DNA of 64,000 nucleotides from Thalassospira sp. ER-Se-21-Dark (lineage in GTDB: Bacteria; Pseudomonadota; Alphaproteobacteria; Rhodospirillales; Thalassospiraceae): positions 378,366 through 442,365 of the forward strand of contig NZ_VDEZ01000003.1 of assembly GCF_017922435.1 (NCBI RefSeq), given 5' to 3'. This document shows positions 34,014-43,985 of this stretch, one piece after another. The first letter of the stretch is position 1; the number at the start of each line of letters is the position of its first letter. Under the pieces are notes generated by a model. It did not search any database. It saw only the letters and a list, made by a program, of their open reading frames with translations, and had not been told where the DNA came from. Made by a program: the position numbers and the translations under genes.

Positions 34014-35288
34014 TTATTCCTGTTCTTCCCCAGCCGGGTCGGTCACCGCGCGCAGACGCACCCGGGTGATCTGGTTGCGAATACGCCGCAGCACTTCAAA
34101 CTCAAAACCATGGAAGCGGAATTGTTGCCCGACATCGGGAATACGGCGGGTTTCATACAGCAAAAGACCGGCCACGGTTGCGGCCTCTTCATCTGGCAGA
34201 CGCCAGCCGAAACGACGGTTCAGGTCGCGAATGGTAACATCGCCACGCACAATGACCGACCCGTCGGCCTGCGGCTGTACACCAACCACTTCGACGTCGG
34301 TTTCATCGGCAATATCGCCAACAATTTCTTCCAGAATGTCTTCCAGCGACACAACACCTTCGAACGCACCATATTCGTCAACGACGATGGCAAAATGTTC
34401 GTGGCGTTCCTTGAATGCCTTGAGCTGATCGGCAAGGGTTGTTGAATCTGGGATAAACCAGGGTTCGGAACTCAGTTCGCGGACATCCTCGGCGCTGGCG
34501 GGCTTGGCCCCTCGTACAATCGCCTTGAGAACTTCACGCGCATGCAGAACGCCGACAATATTGTCCGGGTCCTTTTCGTAGATCGGAATACGGGTGTGCG
34601 GACTAGCCAGAACCGTATCGAGGATCTCTTCCATCGGGCGGGATATATCGATCATCTGCACCTTGCGACGGTGCACCATAATTTCCCAAACGCCGACATC
34701 TTCAAGATCAAGCACCCCGTGCAACATCGTGCGTTCGGCATGATGGTTACCGACGACCACGTCATCGGCATGCAGTTCGATGGCACCACGCAATTCGCGT
34801 TCGCTATCAAGCCCAGGGCCCTCGCCACTGCCAAACAGGCGCAGGGTGGCCTGCACCAGGACCTGAATGGTCTGGGTGATCGGCGCGAACAGCACGACAA
34901 GGATGCTCATCGGGCGCGCGACCCGCAACGCCATGGTATCGGCATGCTGAAGCGCGTAGGTCTTTGGCAGAATTTCCGAGAAAATCAGAACAAGTGCGGT
35001 CATCACGGCCGTTGCATACACGACACCGTTTTCACCAAACAGTTCGATCATCACCGATGTTGCAAGGGCAGAGGCCAGAATATTGACCATGTTGTTGCCA
35101 AGCAGGATCGCGCCCAGCAACCGTTCCTGATACCGGCGCAACCTGTTGACGATCGCGGCCCGAATGTCACCATCCTGTTCCTTGTGATGCATGACCGGAC
35201 GCGACGCCGCCGTCAGCGCGGTTTCCGAGCCAGAAAAGAATGCCGAAAGCATCAGCAGCAAAAAAATCACGACAATCGTGATCGTCAT
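34014..35288 (-). CDS. CNNM/CorC (HlyC/CorC) family transporter
   Basis: A 424-residue membrane protein. The N-terminal DUF21 domain has four hydrophobic helices (MTITIVVIFLLLMLSAFFSGSETALTAASR is the family opening, quoted in part: FFSGSETALTA). A pair of CBS domains (~200-330) follows, including TRIPIYEKDPDNIVGVLHARE and FAIVVDEYGAFEGVVSLEDILEEIVGDI, then the CorC_HlyC domain. The family is linked to Mg2+/Co2+ efflux. It is on the same strand as aroB and aroK, a neighbourhood often seen in this order. Confidence 0.9.
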   Translation of the reverse strand: MTITIVVIFLLLMLSAFFSGSETALTAASRPVMHHKEQDGDIRAAIVNRLRRYQERLLGAILLGNNMVNILASALATSVMIELFGENGVVYATAVMTALVLIFSEILPKTYALQHADTMALRVARPMSILVVLFAPITQTIQVLVQATLRLFGSGEGPGLDSERELRGAIELHADDVVVGNHHAERTMLHGVLDLEDVGVWEIMVHRRKVQMIDISRPMEEILDTVLASPHTRIPIYEKDPDNIVGVLHAREVLKAIVRGAKPASAEDVRELSSEPWFIPDSTTLADQLKAFKERHEHFAIVVDEYGAFEGVVSLEDILEEIVGDIADETDVEVVGVQPQADGSVIVRGDVTIRDLNRRFGWRLPDEEAATVAGLLLYETRRIPDVGQQFRFHGFEFEVLRRIRNQITRVRLRAVTDPAGEEQE

Positions 35289-35467
35289 TCAGGGCCGTCT
35301 CCAAGCGGTGATTGCAACAGAGCAAGTTTGTTCTGTGTTCATCTATAAGGTCAAATGCCGTTAAACAAGTTAACAACAACACATTGGCAGCAAAGTCACC
35401 ACCGCGAAGTGACCGCCACCATGCACGTCCGTCGACCCACACGCATTGTGCATCAGAATAATCTTGA

Positions 35468-36583
35468 TCAACCGCGGCAGGATCGGGTGATCGCGGCACG
35501 CATTTTTTCAACATCCATTGCCTTGGATGTAAACGCCTTGCCGATCCCGCGGGTCATGACAAAGGTGATCTCGCCGTCGCGGACTTTTTTGTCGCGCGAC
35601 ATGTGACTGATCACCTTGTCGATATCCCAATGCATGCCCGTGACCTCAGACGCCATCACCGGAAGACCAACCGATTTCAAATGGGCAACAATCCGGTCTT
35701 TCTCGCCGGCAGGCGCCATACCCATGGCACCACAAACGTCATGGGCAATGACCATACCCATGGCAACGGCTTCGCCATGCAAAAGCTTTTCGCCATATCC
35801 GGTTTCGGCTTCCAGCGCGTGGCCAAAGGTGTGACCAAGGTTCAAAAGCGCGCGTTTGCCGCCTTCGCGTTCATCTTCGGACACGATGCGGGCCTTGGCG
35901 GCACAGCTTTTGATCACGGCCTGACGGCGTTCAGATCCGTCTTTATCAAGAACCGCCTGCCCGTTTTCTTCAAGCCAGGCAAAGAATTCCGGATCATCGA
36001 TCAGGCCGTATTTGGCAACCTCGGCATAACCCGACCGCAATTCACGTGCCGGCAAGGTATCAAGAACGGATGTATCGGCCAGGACCAGACGCGGTTGGTG
36101 AAACGCACCGATCAGGTTCTTGCCCGACTTGGAATTGATCCCGGTCTTGCCGCCAACGGAGCTATCGACTTGCGACAGCAAAGTGGTCGGGATCTGAACG
36201 AAATCAAGGCCACGCAACAAAGATGCCGCAACAAACCCGGCAAGATCGCCAACAACCCCGCCACCCAGGGCAATAATCAGGGTGGAGCGTTCGATCCCCA
36301 TCGCCAAAATCTGTTCGACGACGTTTTCGAACATGGCAAAGCTTTTGGACTTTTCACCAGACGGCACGACGACTTCGCGGTGGGGAATACCCGCCCCGTC
36401 AAGCGATGCCAGCACGGTAGGCAAATGATTGTCCGACAGTGCCGCATCGCTGATCACGACCACACCGGCCTTCTTGACGAACGGGGCAATATATTTGGCG
36501 GTATCGGCCAAAAGGTTGCTGCCAACAAGGATGTCATAGCTGCGCGCGTCAAGTTCGACGCGAAGGGTGTCGTGATTGCTCAC
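35468..36583 (-). CDS. aroB: 3-dehydroquinate synthase
   Basis: A 371-residue shikimate pathway enzyme that cyclises DAHP to 3-dehydroquinate using NAD+ and a divalent metal. GGGVVGDLAGFVAA (NAD binding), PTTLLSQVDSSVGGKTGIN and LNLGHTFGHALEAETGY (metal-binding His) are all intact. Length is normal. The gene starts four bases after aroK; the pair forms the classical aroKB operon. Confidence 0.97.
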   Translation of the reverse strand: MSNHDTLRVELDARSYDILVGSNLLADTAKYIAPFVKKAGVVVISDAALSDNHLPTVLASLDGAGIPHREVVVPSGEKSKSFAMFENVVEQILAMGIERSTLIIALGGGVVGDLAGFVAASLLRGLDFVQIPTTLLSQVDSSVGGKTGINSKSGKNLIGAFHQPRLVLADTSVLDTLPARELRSGYAEVAKYGLIDDPEFFAWLEENGQAVLDKDGSERRQAVIKSCAAKARIVSEDEREGGKRALLNLGHTFGHALEAETGYGEKLLHGEAVAMGMVIAHDVCGAMGMAPAGEKDRIVAHLKSVGLPVMASEVTGMHWDIDKVISHMSRDKKVRDGEITFVMTRGIGKAFTSKAMDVEKMRAAITRSCRG

Positions 36584-36587
36584 TCTG

Positions 36588-37199
36588 TCAGGTTCCTGTC
36601 TTGATCAAATGACCGCTGTCATCAAAGGAATTCGCAAGCAGTTCAAGAACCGCATCGCGGGTGGCTTCCTTTGAGGATTCATCACAGTCGAAAATAATGT
36701 CTGCCCCGGCATAGACCGGGTAACGCGTCTCGATCAGATCCGCGAGTATTTGTCTGGGATCACCGTTATTAAGCAGCGGACGATGGGTCCGCCCGCTGGT
36801 GCGGTGCATCAGCAGATCAAGGTCGGCACGAAGCCAGACCGATACGGATTTTTCGAGAATTAATTGTCGGGTACGTTCGCGAATGAACGCACCACCGCCT
36901 GTGGCCAACACGATCTGTTCGCCATCAAGCAAACGGGCAATTACACGTTCCTCGCCGTCGCGAAACGCCTCTTCGCCATACAGCTTGAAGATATCGGCGA
37001 TCGAGCAGCCAGCGGCTTCTTCAATTTCGCGGTCGGCATCGACAAAATCCAGTTTGAGTTCCTTGGCGACCATCCGGCCGATGCAGCTTTTTCCTGCACC
37101 CATCAGTCCAATGAACACCAATGTCCGGCCTTTCAGGCCGTCCCGAATTTTGGCGATCACGTCTTCGTGCAAACCCGACTCGGCAATGTTGCTGTCCAT
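36588..37199 (-). CDS. aroK: Shikimate kinase
   Basis: About 203 residues. It phosphorylates shikimate at position 3. Walker A is GLMGAGKS, followed by [22 protein letters not shown] and SGRTHRPLL (lid region). The N-terminal start is uncertain: ATG at 37199 or 37229 are both possible and neither has a clear ribosome binding site; the conserved domain begins later in either case. Operon with aroB. Confidence 0.93.
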   Translation of the reverse strand: MDSNIAESGLHEDVIAKIRDGLKGRTLVFIGLMGAGKSCIGRMVAKELKLDFVDADREIEEAAGCSIADIFKLYGEEAFRDGEERVIARLLDGEQIVLATGGGAFIRERTRQLILEKSVSVWLRADLDLLMHRTSGRTHRPLLNNGDPRQILADLIETRYPVYAGADIIFDCDESSKEATRDAVLELLANSFDDSGHLIKTGT

Positions 37200-37586
37200 G
37201 TTCGGTTTGCAGTCCTGTGGTTCAATCATTGAGATACAAATTACCCAAATCTTTAGGCCAGCTTGCCCCCGAACGCAAGCAAACCGGACAGAAAACACGA
37301 CAAAAATACTGCGCCAAATTGCCCCTTTCAGTCACTTTAGGCATGCCTATGCATCGTTTTGCCCAATGTTGTTCTGCGCGATGGCATTAACTCTCTGTGA
37401 GTAACAGGCACTTATACTGCCTTTAAGTTGCCGAATTGGAGTGCGACCACCCCAATGCGATGACAGGTTCGAGATACTTGGACGGATGGCCAGAATGATT
37501 GGCGGTTGCGGTTCTTGCATCTTTGATTTTCGTCCGCATACTGATATTCGCGTCCATCGCTTAAACGCTTCGAAGTCTGGATTAAA
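37200..37586. other. Divergent intergenic region, aroK to microprotein
   Basis: No gene is visible. It must hold the promoters for aroKB (leftward) and for the microprotein-xerD operon (rightward). A -10-like TATACT lies at 37413-37418 but without a good -35 element. Confidence 0.4.
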
Positions 37587-37724
37587 ATGAGAATTTTATC
37601 GCGCATCATCCTGTTGCTGGTTATCGCCGTGATTGCTGGCGGTGCCACTTTCCTGGTGACCTGGGACATTCCTGCCCCGACCGCCCAAATCGAAGAAACC
37701 ATCCCGAATTCGAGGTTTAACTAA
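37587..37724 (+). CDS. 45-residue single-helix membrane microprotein
   Basis: ATG at 37587, stop TAA at 37722-37724; one base then separates it from the ATG of the next gene. The protein begins MRILSRIILLLVIAVIAGG, a basic N-terminus and one membrane helix at about 7-25, and continues as a short periplasmic tail with DIPAPTAQIEETIP. The frame is hydrophobic, codon use fits its neighbours, and its placement directly before the next gene suggests translational coupling. The function is unknown; a membrane anchor or partner for the next protein is a possibility. Confidence 0.7.
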   Translation: MRILSRIILLLVIAVIAGGATFLVTWDIPAPTAQIEETIPNSRFN

Positions 37725-37725
37725 G

Positions 37726-39792
37726 ATGACATTGCGTTCCCGCCTGTTAATGCAGACCTGTGTACTGGCCATGATGACGGGAACGGGACTTGGTTCCGCC
37801 CCTGCAAGCGCGCAAAACTCGGCCCCCGTGCCGTTGTTTTTAAAACAGGAAGCAGAACAGGACGCGGAACGCCAGGTTGCCCCAAGCCCGACAAATCCGG
37901 GGACCACATCGGCCCCGCGATCAGGTGGCTTTGGCAATACGTCATCTGGCACCAGCGAGACTGATGCATTCCCGTCGGATCCGAACGCGGTGCAATCGCT
38001 GTCGCTTGGTGCAGTCGACGCCGAGGCCGTCGGGACCATTGATCAATCGCGCGGTGGCCTTGGCACTGACATGTGGAACGGCACCACCCGCCGGTCTGCG
38101 GCAAAACTGATTTCAGAATTGCCTGCGACCCCGGCGACCCATGCTGCGCGTGACTTGCAAAAACGCATGCTCCTGTCCGCAGCCGCCCTGCCACAGGGGT
38201 CGGCCGATATCAGCCTGCTTGAAGCACGTGTTGCCAAACTGATCGAGATGGGCGCGCTTGATGATGCCATCGAACTTGTCCGCGCCGCGCCGCAAGGATC
38301 GCGCGGCTCCATGCTGGCGCAGGCAGAGGTTAATGCCCTTCTGATTGGTTCAAACATCGATGCGGCATGTGACGCGATTGAAGGTTACAGCGCAAGTTAC
38401 GAGGAACTTTTCTGGCTTAAGGCGGCGGCGATGTGCGCGTTTTATGCCAATGACCCGACTTCGGCGGCCTTCACCGTCGACCTTGTACGTGAAATGGGTG
38501 GCGAAGGTGATGCCACCTTCTTTGGTCTGGTTTCCGCAATCCGCAGTGGCAGTACTGCCGATGCCGACTTGCTAAATGATTTGCGTCCGATCGATCTGGC
38601 ACTTCTGGCAATTGCCAAACAATCGATCCCGACGAGCCAGCTTGAAACCGACAATCCAGCCGCCATCATTGGCATTACCACTGCCGATGCGACTGCGACC
38701 GATGTTCGCCTAGAAGCCGCCCGCAAGGCTGAAAATCTTGGCTTGATCAGCCCGGAAAAGCTGGCTGATGTGTATCAGTCGGTGAATTTCGAACCGGCGG
38801 CATTGGAAAGCGTTCTTGATGATGCCAGCGAAGGCATTCAGGCGCGCCAATATGCCAAGCTTTATCAGGCCGCAGCACAAAGTGATGTTGCCGCCGCACG
38901 GGCTGAAATTCTGGCCGCCCTGTTTGAAGCCGCGGATTTTGAAGGCGATTTCATGCAGGCCGCAAGGCTGGCAGCGCCCCTGATGACCGACATTCCGGTG
39001 AATGGCGACTTTTCGTGGTTTGCTGTTCCCGCCCTTCGGGCATCAATTGCCGCAAACAATTTCGAGCGGGCTGAAAACTGGCTTCAGGTTGCCAAATCAT
39101 CGGCCAATGCATCGAATGACATTTCATCTCGCCTGAGCCTGCTTTATCCGGTTCTGGCGATTTCCGGCCTTGAAGAAACAGGTGCCGTTCGACCAACCGC
39201 GATGGCATCGGATGGAAGCTCTTCGCAGAGTTTTGGGTCTGATCCGCAATCCGGCCCGACGCAAAACTTTGGTCTTGGCGGCGCCGTCGTGCCGGGCGCA
39301 CCGACATCAAGTGGCGGCATGGCGTCGGCAACTGTCATGCCCAACTCGGCCTCGGCCGAGGATGTGCAAAGTGCATCTGATCGCGCAGCAGCCCTTGCCC
39401 GTCATCGTGCCCGCATGGTCGAATGGCAGGAAATGCAGGCTGCGCGCGGTGATCAGGCCGCTGCACGACGTTATACCGAACTGATCTTCAACCTGTTTGA
39501 AGGTTTCGGCATCGAAGTCCCCAATACGTTGTGGGACAGCATTCTGATTGCCCCCTATGCCGAAGAACGCATGACAACCAACAGTGCGGTTTCGCATCAA
39601 CTCAACGCAGCTGCGGCTGCGCGGCAAAAGGCGAAAACCGCGGCCTTGGCCATTCAGGCCCAACAGGTCGCAGCCGTTGATAATGCCGACCCCAAGGTCC
39701 TGAGCGATACTGTGACATCGCTTCTGATCATCGGGCAGGAAAATGACGCACGGCGTCTGGCGACAGAACTGCTGATGTCGTTTAATCAGTAG
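37726..39792 (+). CDS. Large secreted helical protein of unknown function
   Basis: A 688-residue protein with a signal peptide ending at ASA (about residue 29). After a low-complexity Pro/Ser/Thr/Gly linker, most of the sequence is Ala-rich and helical, with repeated segments like RVAKLIEMGALDDAIELV, suggesting an alpha-solenoid (TPR/SEL1-like). A second low-complexity Gly/Ser region occurs near residues 490-540, before a last helical part. No catalytic motif is visible. It is encoded between a membrane microprotein and xerD; I do not recognise the family. Confidence 0.75.
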   Translation: MTLRSRLLMQTCVLAMMTGTGLGSAPASAQNSAPVPLFLKQEAEQDAERQVAPSPTNPGTTSAPRSGGFGNTSSGTSETDAFPSDPNAVQSLSLGAVDAEAVGTIDQSRGGLGTDMWNGTTRRSAAKLISELPATPATHAARDLQKRMLLSAAALPQGSADISLLEARVAKLIEMGALDDAIELVRAAPQGSRGSMLAQAEVNALLIGSNIDAACDAIEGYSASYEELFWLKAAAMCAFYANDPTSAAFTVDLVREMGGEGDATFFGLVSAIRSGSTADADLLNDLRPIDLALLAIAKQSIPTSQLETDNPAAIIGITTADATATDVRLEAARKAENLGLISPEKLADVYQSVNFEPAALESVLDDASEGIQARQYAKLYQAAAQSDVAAARAEILAALFEAADFEGDFMQAARLAAPLMTDIPVNGDFSWFAVPALRASIAANNFERAENWLQVAKSSANASNDISSRLSLLYPVLAISGLEETGAVRPTAMASDGSSSQSFGSDPQSGPTQNFGLGGAVVPGAPTSSGGMASATVMPNSASAEDVQSASDRAAALARHRARMVEWQEMQAARGDQAAARRYTELIFNLFEGFGIEVPNTLWDSILIAPYAEERMTTNSAVSHQLNAAAAARQKAKTAALAIQAQQVAAVDNADPKVLSDTVTSLLIIGQENDARRLATELLMSFNQ

Positions 39793-39819
39793 GCTCTTTA
39801 ATCACTGGCAGGACCGGTC

Positions 39820-40770
39820 ATGGCCAAGGCACTGACAAGCTCGTTGATATCGGCCTTTCTGGAAATGATGGCCGCAGAACGCGGGGCCAGTGTGCATACG
39901 CTTGATGCCTATCGGCGTGATCTTGAAGATTATGCGTCATCGCTGACTGCGGGCAAAGCCGATCCGGTATCGGCAAGCGATGCGGATGTCAGGCGCTATA
40001 TGGCCGAACTGGGGTCTGCCGGGCTCGCCCCGCGGACACAGGCACGGCGCCTGTCGGCCTTGCGGCAGTTTCACAAGTTCCTCTATTCCGACGGGTATCG
40101 CAATGATGACCCGTCGTCGAATATCGACAGCCCGCAACAGGGGCAGACCCTGCCCAAATTCCTGTCGATTGAGGAAATTGATCGCCTGATCATCGCCGCC
40201 ACCAATCATCCGGGTATCAAGGGCAAGCGCTTACTTGCGATGGTGGAGCTGATGTATGCCACCGGCATGCGCGTTTCCGAACTGGTCGAGCTCCCCTTTG
40301 CAGCAGCCGCGCGTGATCCGCAGATGCTGATTGTGCGGGGCAAGGGCAGCAAGGAACGGCTGGTGCCGCTTTCCGATCCGGCCCGTGATGCGCTGCGTGA
40401 TTATCTTGAAGTGCGTGATGCCTTCATTCCATCAGACAAATCAAACGGCCATGCCGACCGCCCTGGGCAATCCTCATACCTTTTCCCGTCACGGGGGAAA
40501 ACCGGGCATTTGACCCGTCAGATGTTTCTGAAAATGATCAAGGATCTGGCGATTGAGGCCGGTGTCCCGCCATCAAAGGTATCGCCGCACGTCTTGCGCC
40601 ATTCCTTTGCCAGTCACCTTCTGGCCAATGGGGCTGATTTGCGCAGCCTGCAAAAGATGCTGGGCCATTCAGATATCTCGACCACCCAGATTTATACCCA
40701 TGTTCTCGAGTCACGGCTGCGCGGACTGGTTCAGGAACATCATCCGCTGGCCACACGGGCAATTGGTTAG
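39820..40770 (+). CDS. xerD: Site-specific tyrosine recombinase XerD
   Basis: A 316-residue recombinase that, with XerC, resolves chromosome dimers at dif. The catalytic set is complete: Arg151 (GMRVSELVEL), Lys in RGKGSKERLV, His257 and Arg260 (HVLRHSFASH), His283 (LGHSDI) and nucleophile Tyr292. The N-terminal SAM-like core-binding domain starts ISAFLEMMAAERGASVHTL. XerD rather than XerC is inferred from sequence style and from its aroK neighbourhood. No dif-like site was seen nearby. Confidence 0.92.
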   Translation: MAKALTSSLISAFLEMMAAERGASVHTLDAYRRDLEDYASSLTAGKADPVSASDADVRRYMAELGSAGLAPRTQARRLSALRQFHKFLYSDGYRNDDPSSNIDSPQQGQTLPKFLSIEEIDRLIIAATNHPGIKGKRLLAMVELMYATGMRVSELVELPFAAAARDPQMLIVRGKGSKERLVPLSDPARDALRDYLEVRDAFIPSDKSNGHADRPGQSSYLFPSRGKTGHLTRQMFLKMIKDLAIEAGVPPSKVSPHVLRHSFASHLLANGADLRSLQKMLGHSDISTTQIYTHVLESRLRGLVQEHHPLATRAIG

Positions 40771-40965
40771 TCGAGGCAGTATCGGGTTCGCCGATTTGTC
40801 TAACCCCTTTGTATAGAGATCTAGCCGTTTCTTGATGAAAAAGCGGATGTTTTCTGCGGATGTCACATATTCGTAACCCCACTGTCATGAACTTGTTGTC
40901 ATATCTGGGATAACAGCAAACCTCGGAACTTCTAATTCTCACAACTTCCGGGAAAGCCGACCATT

Positions 40966-42828
40966 TTGAAGATCGGGGTACTGCATTTGACCTTTGATGC
41001 AGATGAACAGTGGATATCCGACCGACCCATGACCCAACCGGTCATGCTCCGTAACTGGCAGCAGGTCGTCGAAAAAGTCGACTTCGCCTTCCAGCCCATT
41101 GTTAGTCCGCACACCGGTCATGTTTTCGGCTATGAGGCGCTTTTGCGGCGCTGGGAAGAAGCCGGATTTACATCTATTCAGGCGCTGTTTGATACCGCAT
41201 GGGATACTGGCAACCTGCACAGTGTCGATATGATGCTGCGCGCCAAGGCGATTGAGAAATTCGCGCGCTTTCCCGGCGCCAAGCGGCTCAAGCTTTTTTA
41301 CAATTTCGACAATCGCGTCGTTAAGACCGAGGATTACCAACCCGGTCAAACTGCCGCCCTGCTGAGCGATGCCGGACTTGAACGCGATACCATCTTCCTT
41401 GAGATTTCCGAACGCCACGACATCAGCAATGCCGGGTACCTCAAAGACATTCTGGTGCGCTACCGCAGTCAGGGCTTCAAGATTGCCATTGATGATTACG
41501 GCAGCGGCTTTGCCCAATTGCGTGCGCTTTACGAATGCGAACCTGACATCATCAAGATCGACCGGTTCTTTATTGATGGCATCGACCGTGACCGCCGCAA
41601 GGAACTGTTTGTTACGCAAATTACGGCGTTCGCCCACATGATCGCAGCACAGGTGGTTGCCGAAGGTGTCGAAACCCGTGAGGAGTTCCTGTGCTGTCGG
41701 CGTTTGGGCTGTGATCTGGTGCAGGGTTTCTTTATCGCGCGACCGTCACTCGATATTCCCGAACAGACCGATATTGTGTCGTCAGCCGCCGACATTGCCG
41801 CAGATTCGCGCCGCCAGTCAGATCGCGATGATGATGTTGTCAGGTCCTACCTGCTGGAAACACCGGCCCTGCCGATTGATATCAATCCGGTCGATATCCT
41901 GAGCTACTTCCAGCAAAATCCGGATATCTCGCTGGTGCCGGTCGTCGACCATGATGGCAAGCCATTGGGCATTGTCCGGGATTCAGAATTCAAGGCGTTT
42001 ATCTACACGCCTTTCGGCCGTGAATTGCTGCAAAACCCTGCCAACCGCGCGAATATCAAACGCTTTTTGCGCCGTTGTCCGGTTGCTGATATCCACACCA
42101 GCCTGTCGGAGCTTCTTGAAACCTTTGTCGCGACCGAGGCGCTGGACGGGGTGATATTGACGGAAAATGACCAGTATCTGGGGGTTCTGGATCAAAGTGC
42201 GCTTTTGCGCGCGGTCAATGAACGCAATACGCTAAATGCACGCGATGAAAACCCGCTGACCCGTCTGCCGGGCAATAGTGCGATTTACCGTTATGCCGCG
42301 CGCGCCCTGGCCGAGCCGCGCCGACGACGTTTTGCCGTCTATTTCGATTTCGACAATTTCAAACCGTTCAATGACCAGTACGGGTTCCGCCAGGGTGACC
42401 GCGCGATCCTGCTTTTCAAGGATATCCTGGGCAAGGTCCTGAGCCAGAATGACTGGTTTGTTGGCCATATCGGCGGTGATGATTTCTTTGCCTATGTGCA
42501 ATCGATTGATTTTGAGGATGCGGTCGCGGCTGTCCAACGGGTTCAGGCCATGTTTGATGCCCAGATCAAAAGCTTCTATGACCCGGAAACGCGTGAAAGT
42601 GGATACCTCACGGGCAAGGGACGCGATGGGAAACCCGCACGGTTTGATCTGATGAGTGTCAGCGCCGCGCTGATCCGGATTCCGGCAGAACGCACCGACA
42701 TCACCCTTGATCATATTTCGGTCGAAGCGGCAAAACTCAAGGCGCTAGCAAAGACCAGTCCACGCCGATTCGCAGCAGGTATTTATGATCCGGACAGCAA
42801 CAACGCCAGCGAACCAAAACTTCTTTGA
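40966..42828 (+). CDS. EAL-CBS-GGDEF protein
   Basis: A soluble protein of up to 620 residues with domains in the order EAL (~35-265), CBS pair (~290-420) and GGDEF (~430-600). The EAL part has YEALLRRW and IDDYGSGFAQL, and KIDRFFIDGI; the GGDEF part reads HIGGDDFFAYV, so the Glu of GGDEF is Asp. The CBS domains suggest nucleotide control. The frame starts at TTG 40966; ATG at 41029 is an alternative just before the EAL domain. Net activity could be hydrolytic with the GGDDF domain regulatory. Confidence 0.88.
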   Translation: MKIGVLHLTFDADEQWISDRPMTQPVMLRNWQQVVEKVDFAFQPIVSPHTGHVFGYEALLRRWEEAGFTSIQALFDTAWDTGNLHSVDMMLRAKAIEKFARFPGAKRLKLFYNFDNRVVKTEDYQPGQTAALLSDAGLERDTIFLEISERHDISNAGYLKDILVRYRSQGFKIAIDDYGSGFAQLRALYECEPDIIKIDRFFIDGIDRDRRKELFVTQITAFAHMIAAQVVAEGVETREEFLCCRRLGCDLVQGFFIARPSLDIPEQTDIVSSAADIAADSRRQSDRDDDVVRSYLLETPALPIDINPVDILSYFQQNPDISLVPVVDHDGKPLGIVRDSEFKAFIYTPFGRELLQNPANRANIKRFLRRCPVADIHTSLSELLETFVATEALDGVILTENDQYLGVLDQSALLRAVNERNTLNARDENPLTRLPGNSAIYRYAARALAEPRRRRFAVYFDFDNFKPFNDQYGFRQGDRAILLFKDILGKVLSQNDWFVGHIGGDDFFAYVQSIDFEDAVAAVQRVQAMFDAQIKSFYDPETRESGYLTGKGRDGKPARFDLMSVSAALIRIPAERTDITLDHISVEAAKLKALAKTSPRRFAAGIYDPDSNNASEPKLL

Positions 42829-42956
42829 TCGCTTTTTCAAAGACTTGTCATTTTTGTCGCTCTGAAGCGCAAATTAGGGCTTCAAATCCGAGTCACTCTG
42901 AGTAATATTCCGGCCGAATTAAAAACACCAATCGGTTCAAACGAGCAGTTCCGTCA

Positions 42957-43310
42957 ATGGTAAATATCGCGCCTTTTTCTGATCTTTCGCTGTCCAATCC
43001 CGTCCGCCAGACCAGCCCCATCGCCCAGCAACGTGGCGATGAGCAACGTTTTGCCGAGCAAAACCGGATTATTGATGGGACACGCGCCTCTGTCCTGACA
43101 TCGGATCAGGAGATTGAGCGCGCTGTTCAGTCCTATCAGCGCGACCGCAATGAACAAAAGCAGTTCCTGAAAGACGGCGAACAGAAAACAATTTCAGACA
43201 GCTATGTCGAAAAGATCTCATCACCGACATACAGCGCATCTGGCGATCCGTTGAATAATCTGACCGCCGGTGCCGGCGGACGTGGTCAGTATTTCGATAT
43301 TCTGACCTGA
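42957..43310 (+). CDS. Hypothetical soluble protein
   Basis: A 117-residue, hydrophilic protein with no signal peptide or membrane helix. The middle (residues ~20-80) is rich in Gln, Arg, Glu and Asp and is probably helical; the C-terminal end is Gly and Ser rich. It lies between the EAL-CBS-GGDEF gene and a convergent hydrolase gene. I do not recognise it, and the ribosome binding site is weak. Confidence 0.55.
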   Translation: MVNIAPFSDLSLSNPVRQTSPIAQQRGDEQRFAEQNRIIDGTRASVLTSDQEIERAVQSYQRDRNEQKQFLKDGEQKTISDSYVEKISSPTYSASGDPLNNLTAGAGGRGQYFDILT

Positions 43311-43325
43311 TCGTTTGTCCGACCC

Positions 43326-43985
43326 TTAGTCCTCTGACGCCGAAAGACCAATGGTCTTTTGCACAGCACCCCATTCCCAGATCAGATCTGCCAACCGGTC
43401 ATAGCCGAACTTGTCCGGGTGATAGCCATCCCCGCGCCGCAATGCGCGTTGCCATGTATCTTCTTCAAGCGTCGTGGCAAGCAGATCAAGATAGGGCACA
43501 TCAAACCCGCGCGCGGTTTCGAGATAAATCTGGTTCAGCCCTTCCAGACGCTGGTTGATTTCCTGGCTGGATTTGCTGCCGTTAATCACGGCCTGCGGCC
43601 CGACCCAAAGGGTCGGTGCCAGTTTGGAAGCCGCCCCGATAATTTCGGCGGCATTGGCGGCCGACTTTGCCGGGGAAACTCGCATGGTGGTTTCCTCGCC
43701 CCGGTCTTCGGCGTGGTTGGCGTCATTCACCCCAAAACTGAAGATCAGGACCGTCGGGAATTCTTCAACCATCCGAAGGTTGGCTTCAACCTGCCAGCGG
43801 GCCTTGAGCCCCTCGGACGTTTCCGCGCGAATACCAAGGTTATAGATCGTGACGTCACGCCCGGCCTCGTCCAGAAGACGCCGGGCCAAACGCATCGGCC
43901 AGCCGCCCTTTTCACCGTCGCGAACACCATTGACCAGACTGTCGCCAAAACAGCAAATCCGATGTCCAATTGCGCCTGTCGTCAT
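43326..43985 (-). CDS. SGNH/GDSL-type hydrolase
   Basis: A 219-residue esterase-like enzyme. Block I CCFGDSLVNGV carries the catalytic Ser, block III GVNDAN the Asn, and block V DGYHPDKFGYD the Asp and His. There is no signal peptide, so it is cytoplasmic. Its start overlaps the CCA transferase stop by four bases. Substrate unknown. Confidence 0.88.
   Translation of the reverse strand: MTTGAIGHRICCFGDSLVNGVRDGEKGGWPMRLARRLLDEAGRDVTIYNLGIRAETSEGLKARWQVEANLRMVEEFPTVLIFSFGVNDANHAEDRGEETTMRVSPAKSAANAAEIIGAASKLAPTLWVGPQAVINGSKSSQEINQRLEGLNQIYLETARGFDVPYLDLLATTLEEDTWQRALRRGDGYHPDKFGYDRLADLIWEWGAVQKTIGLSASED

Noticed and set aside
39820-40965. Possible dif site near xerD
   Set aside because: I found no 28-bp sequence with XerC/XerD half-site character; dif is normally far from xerD.
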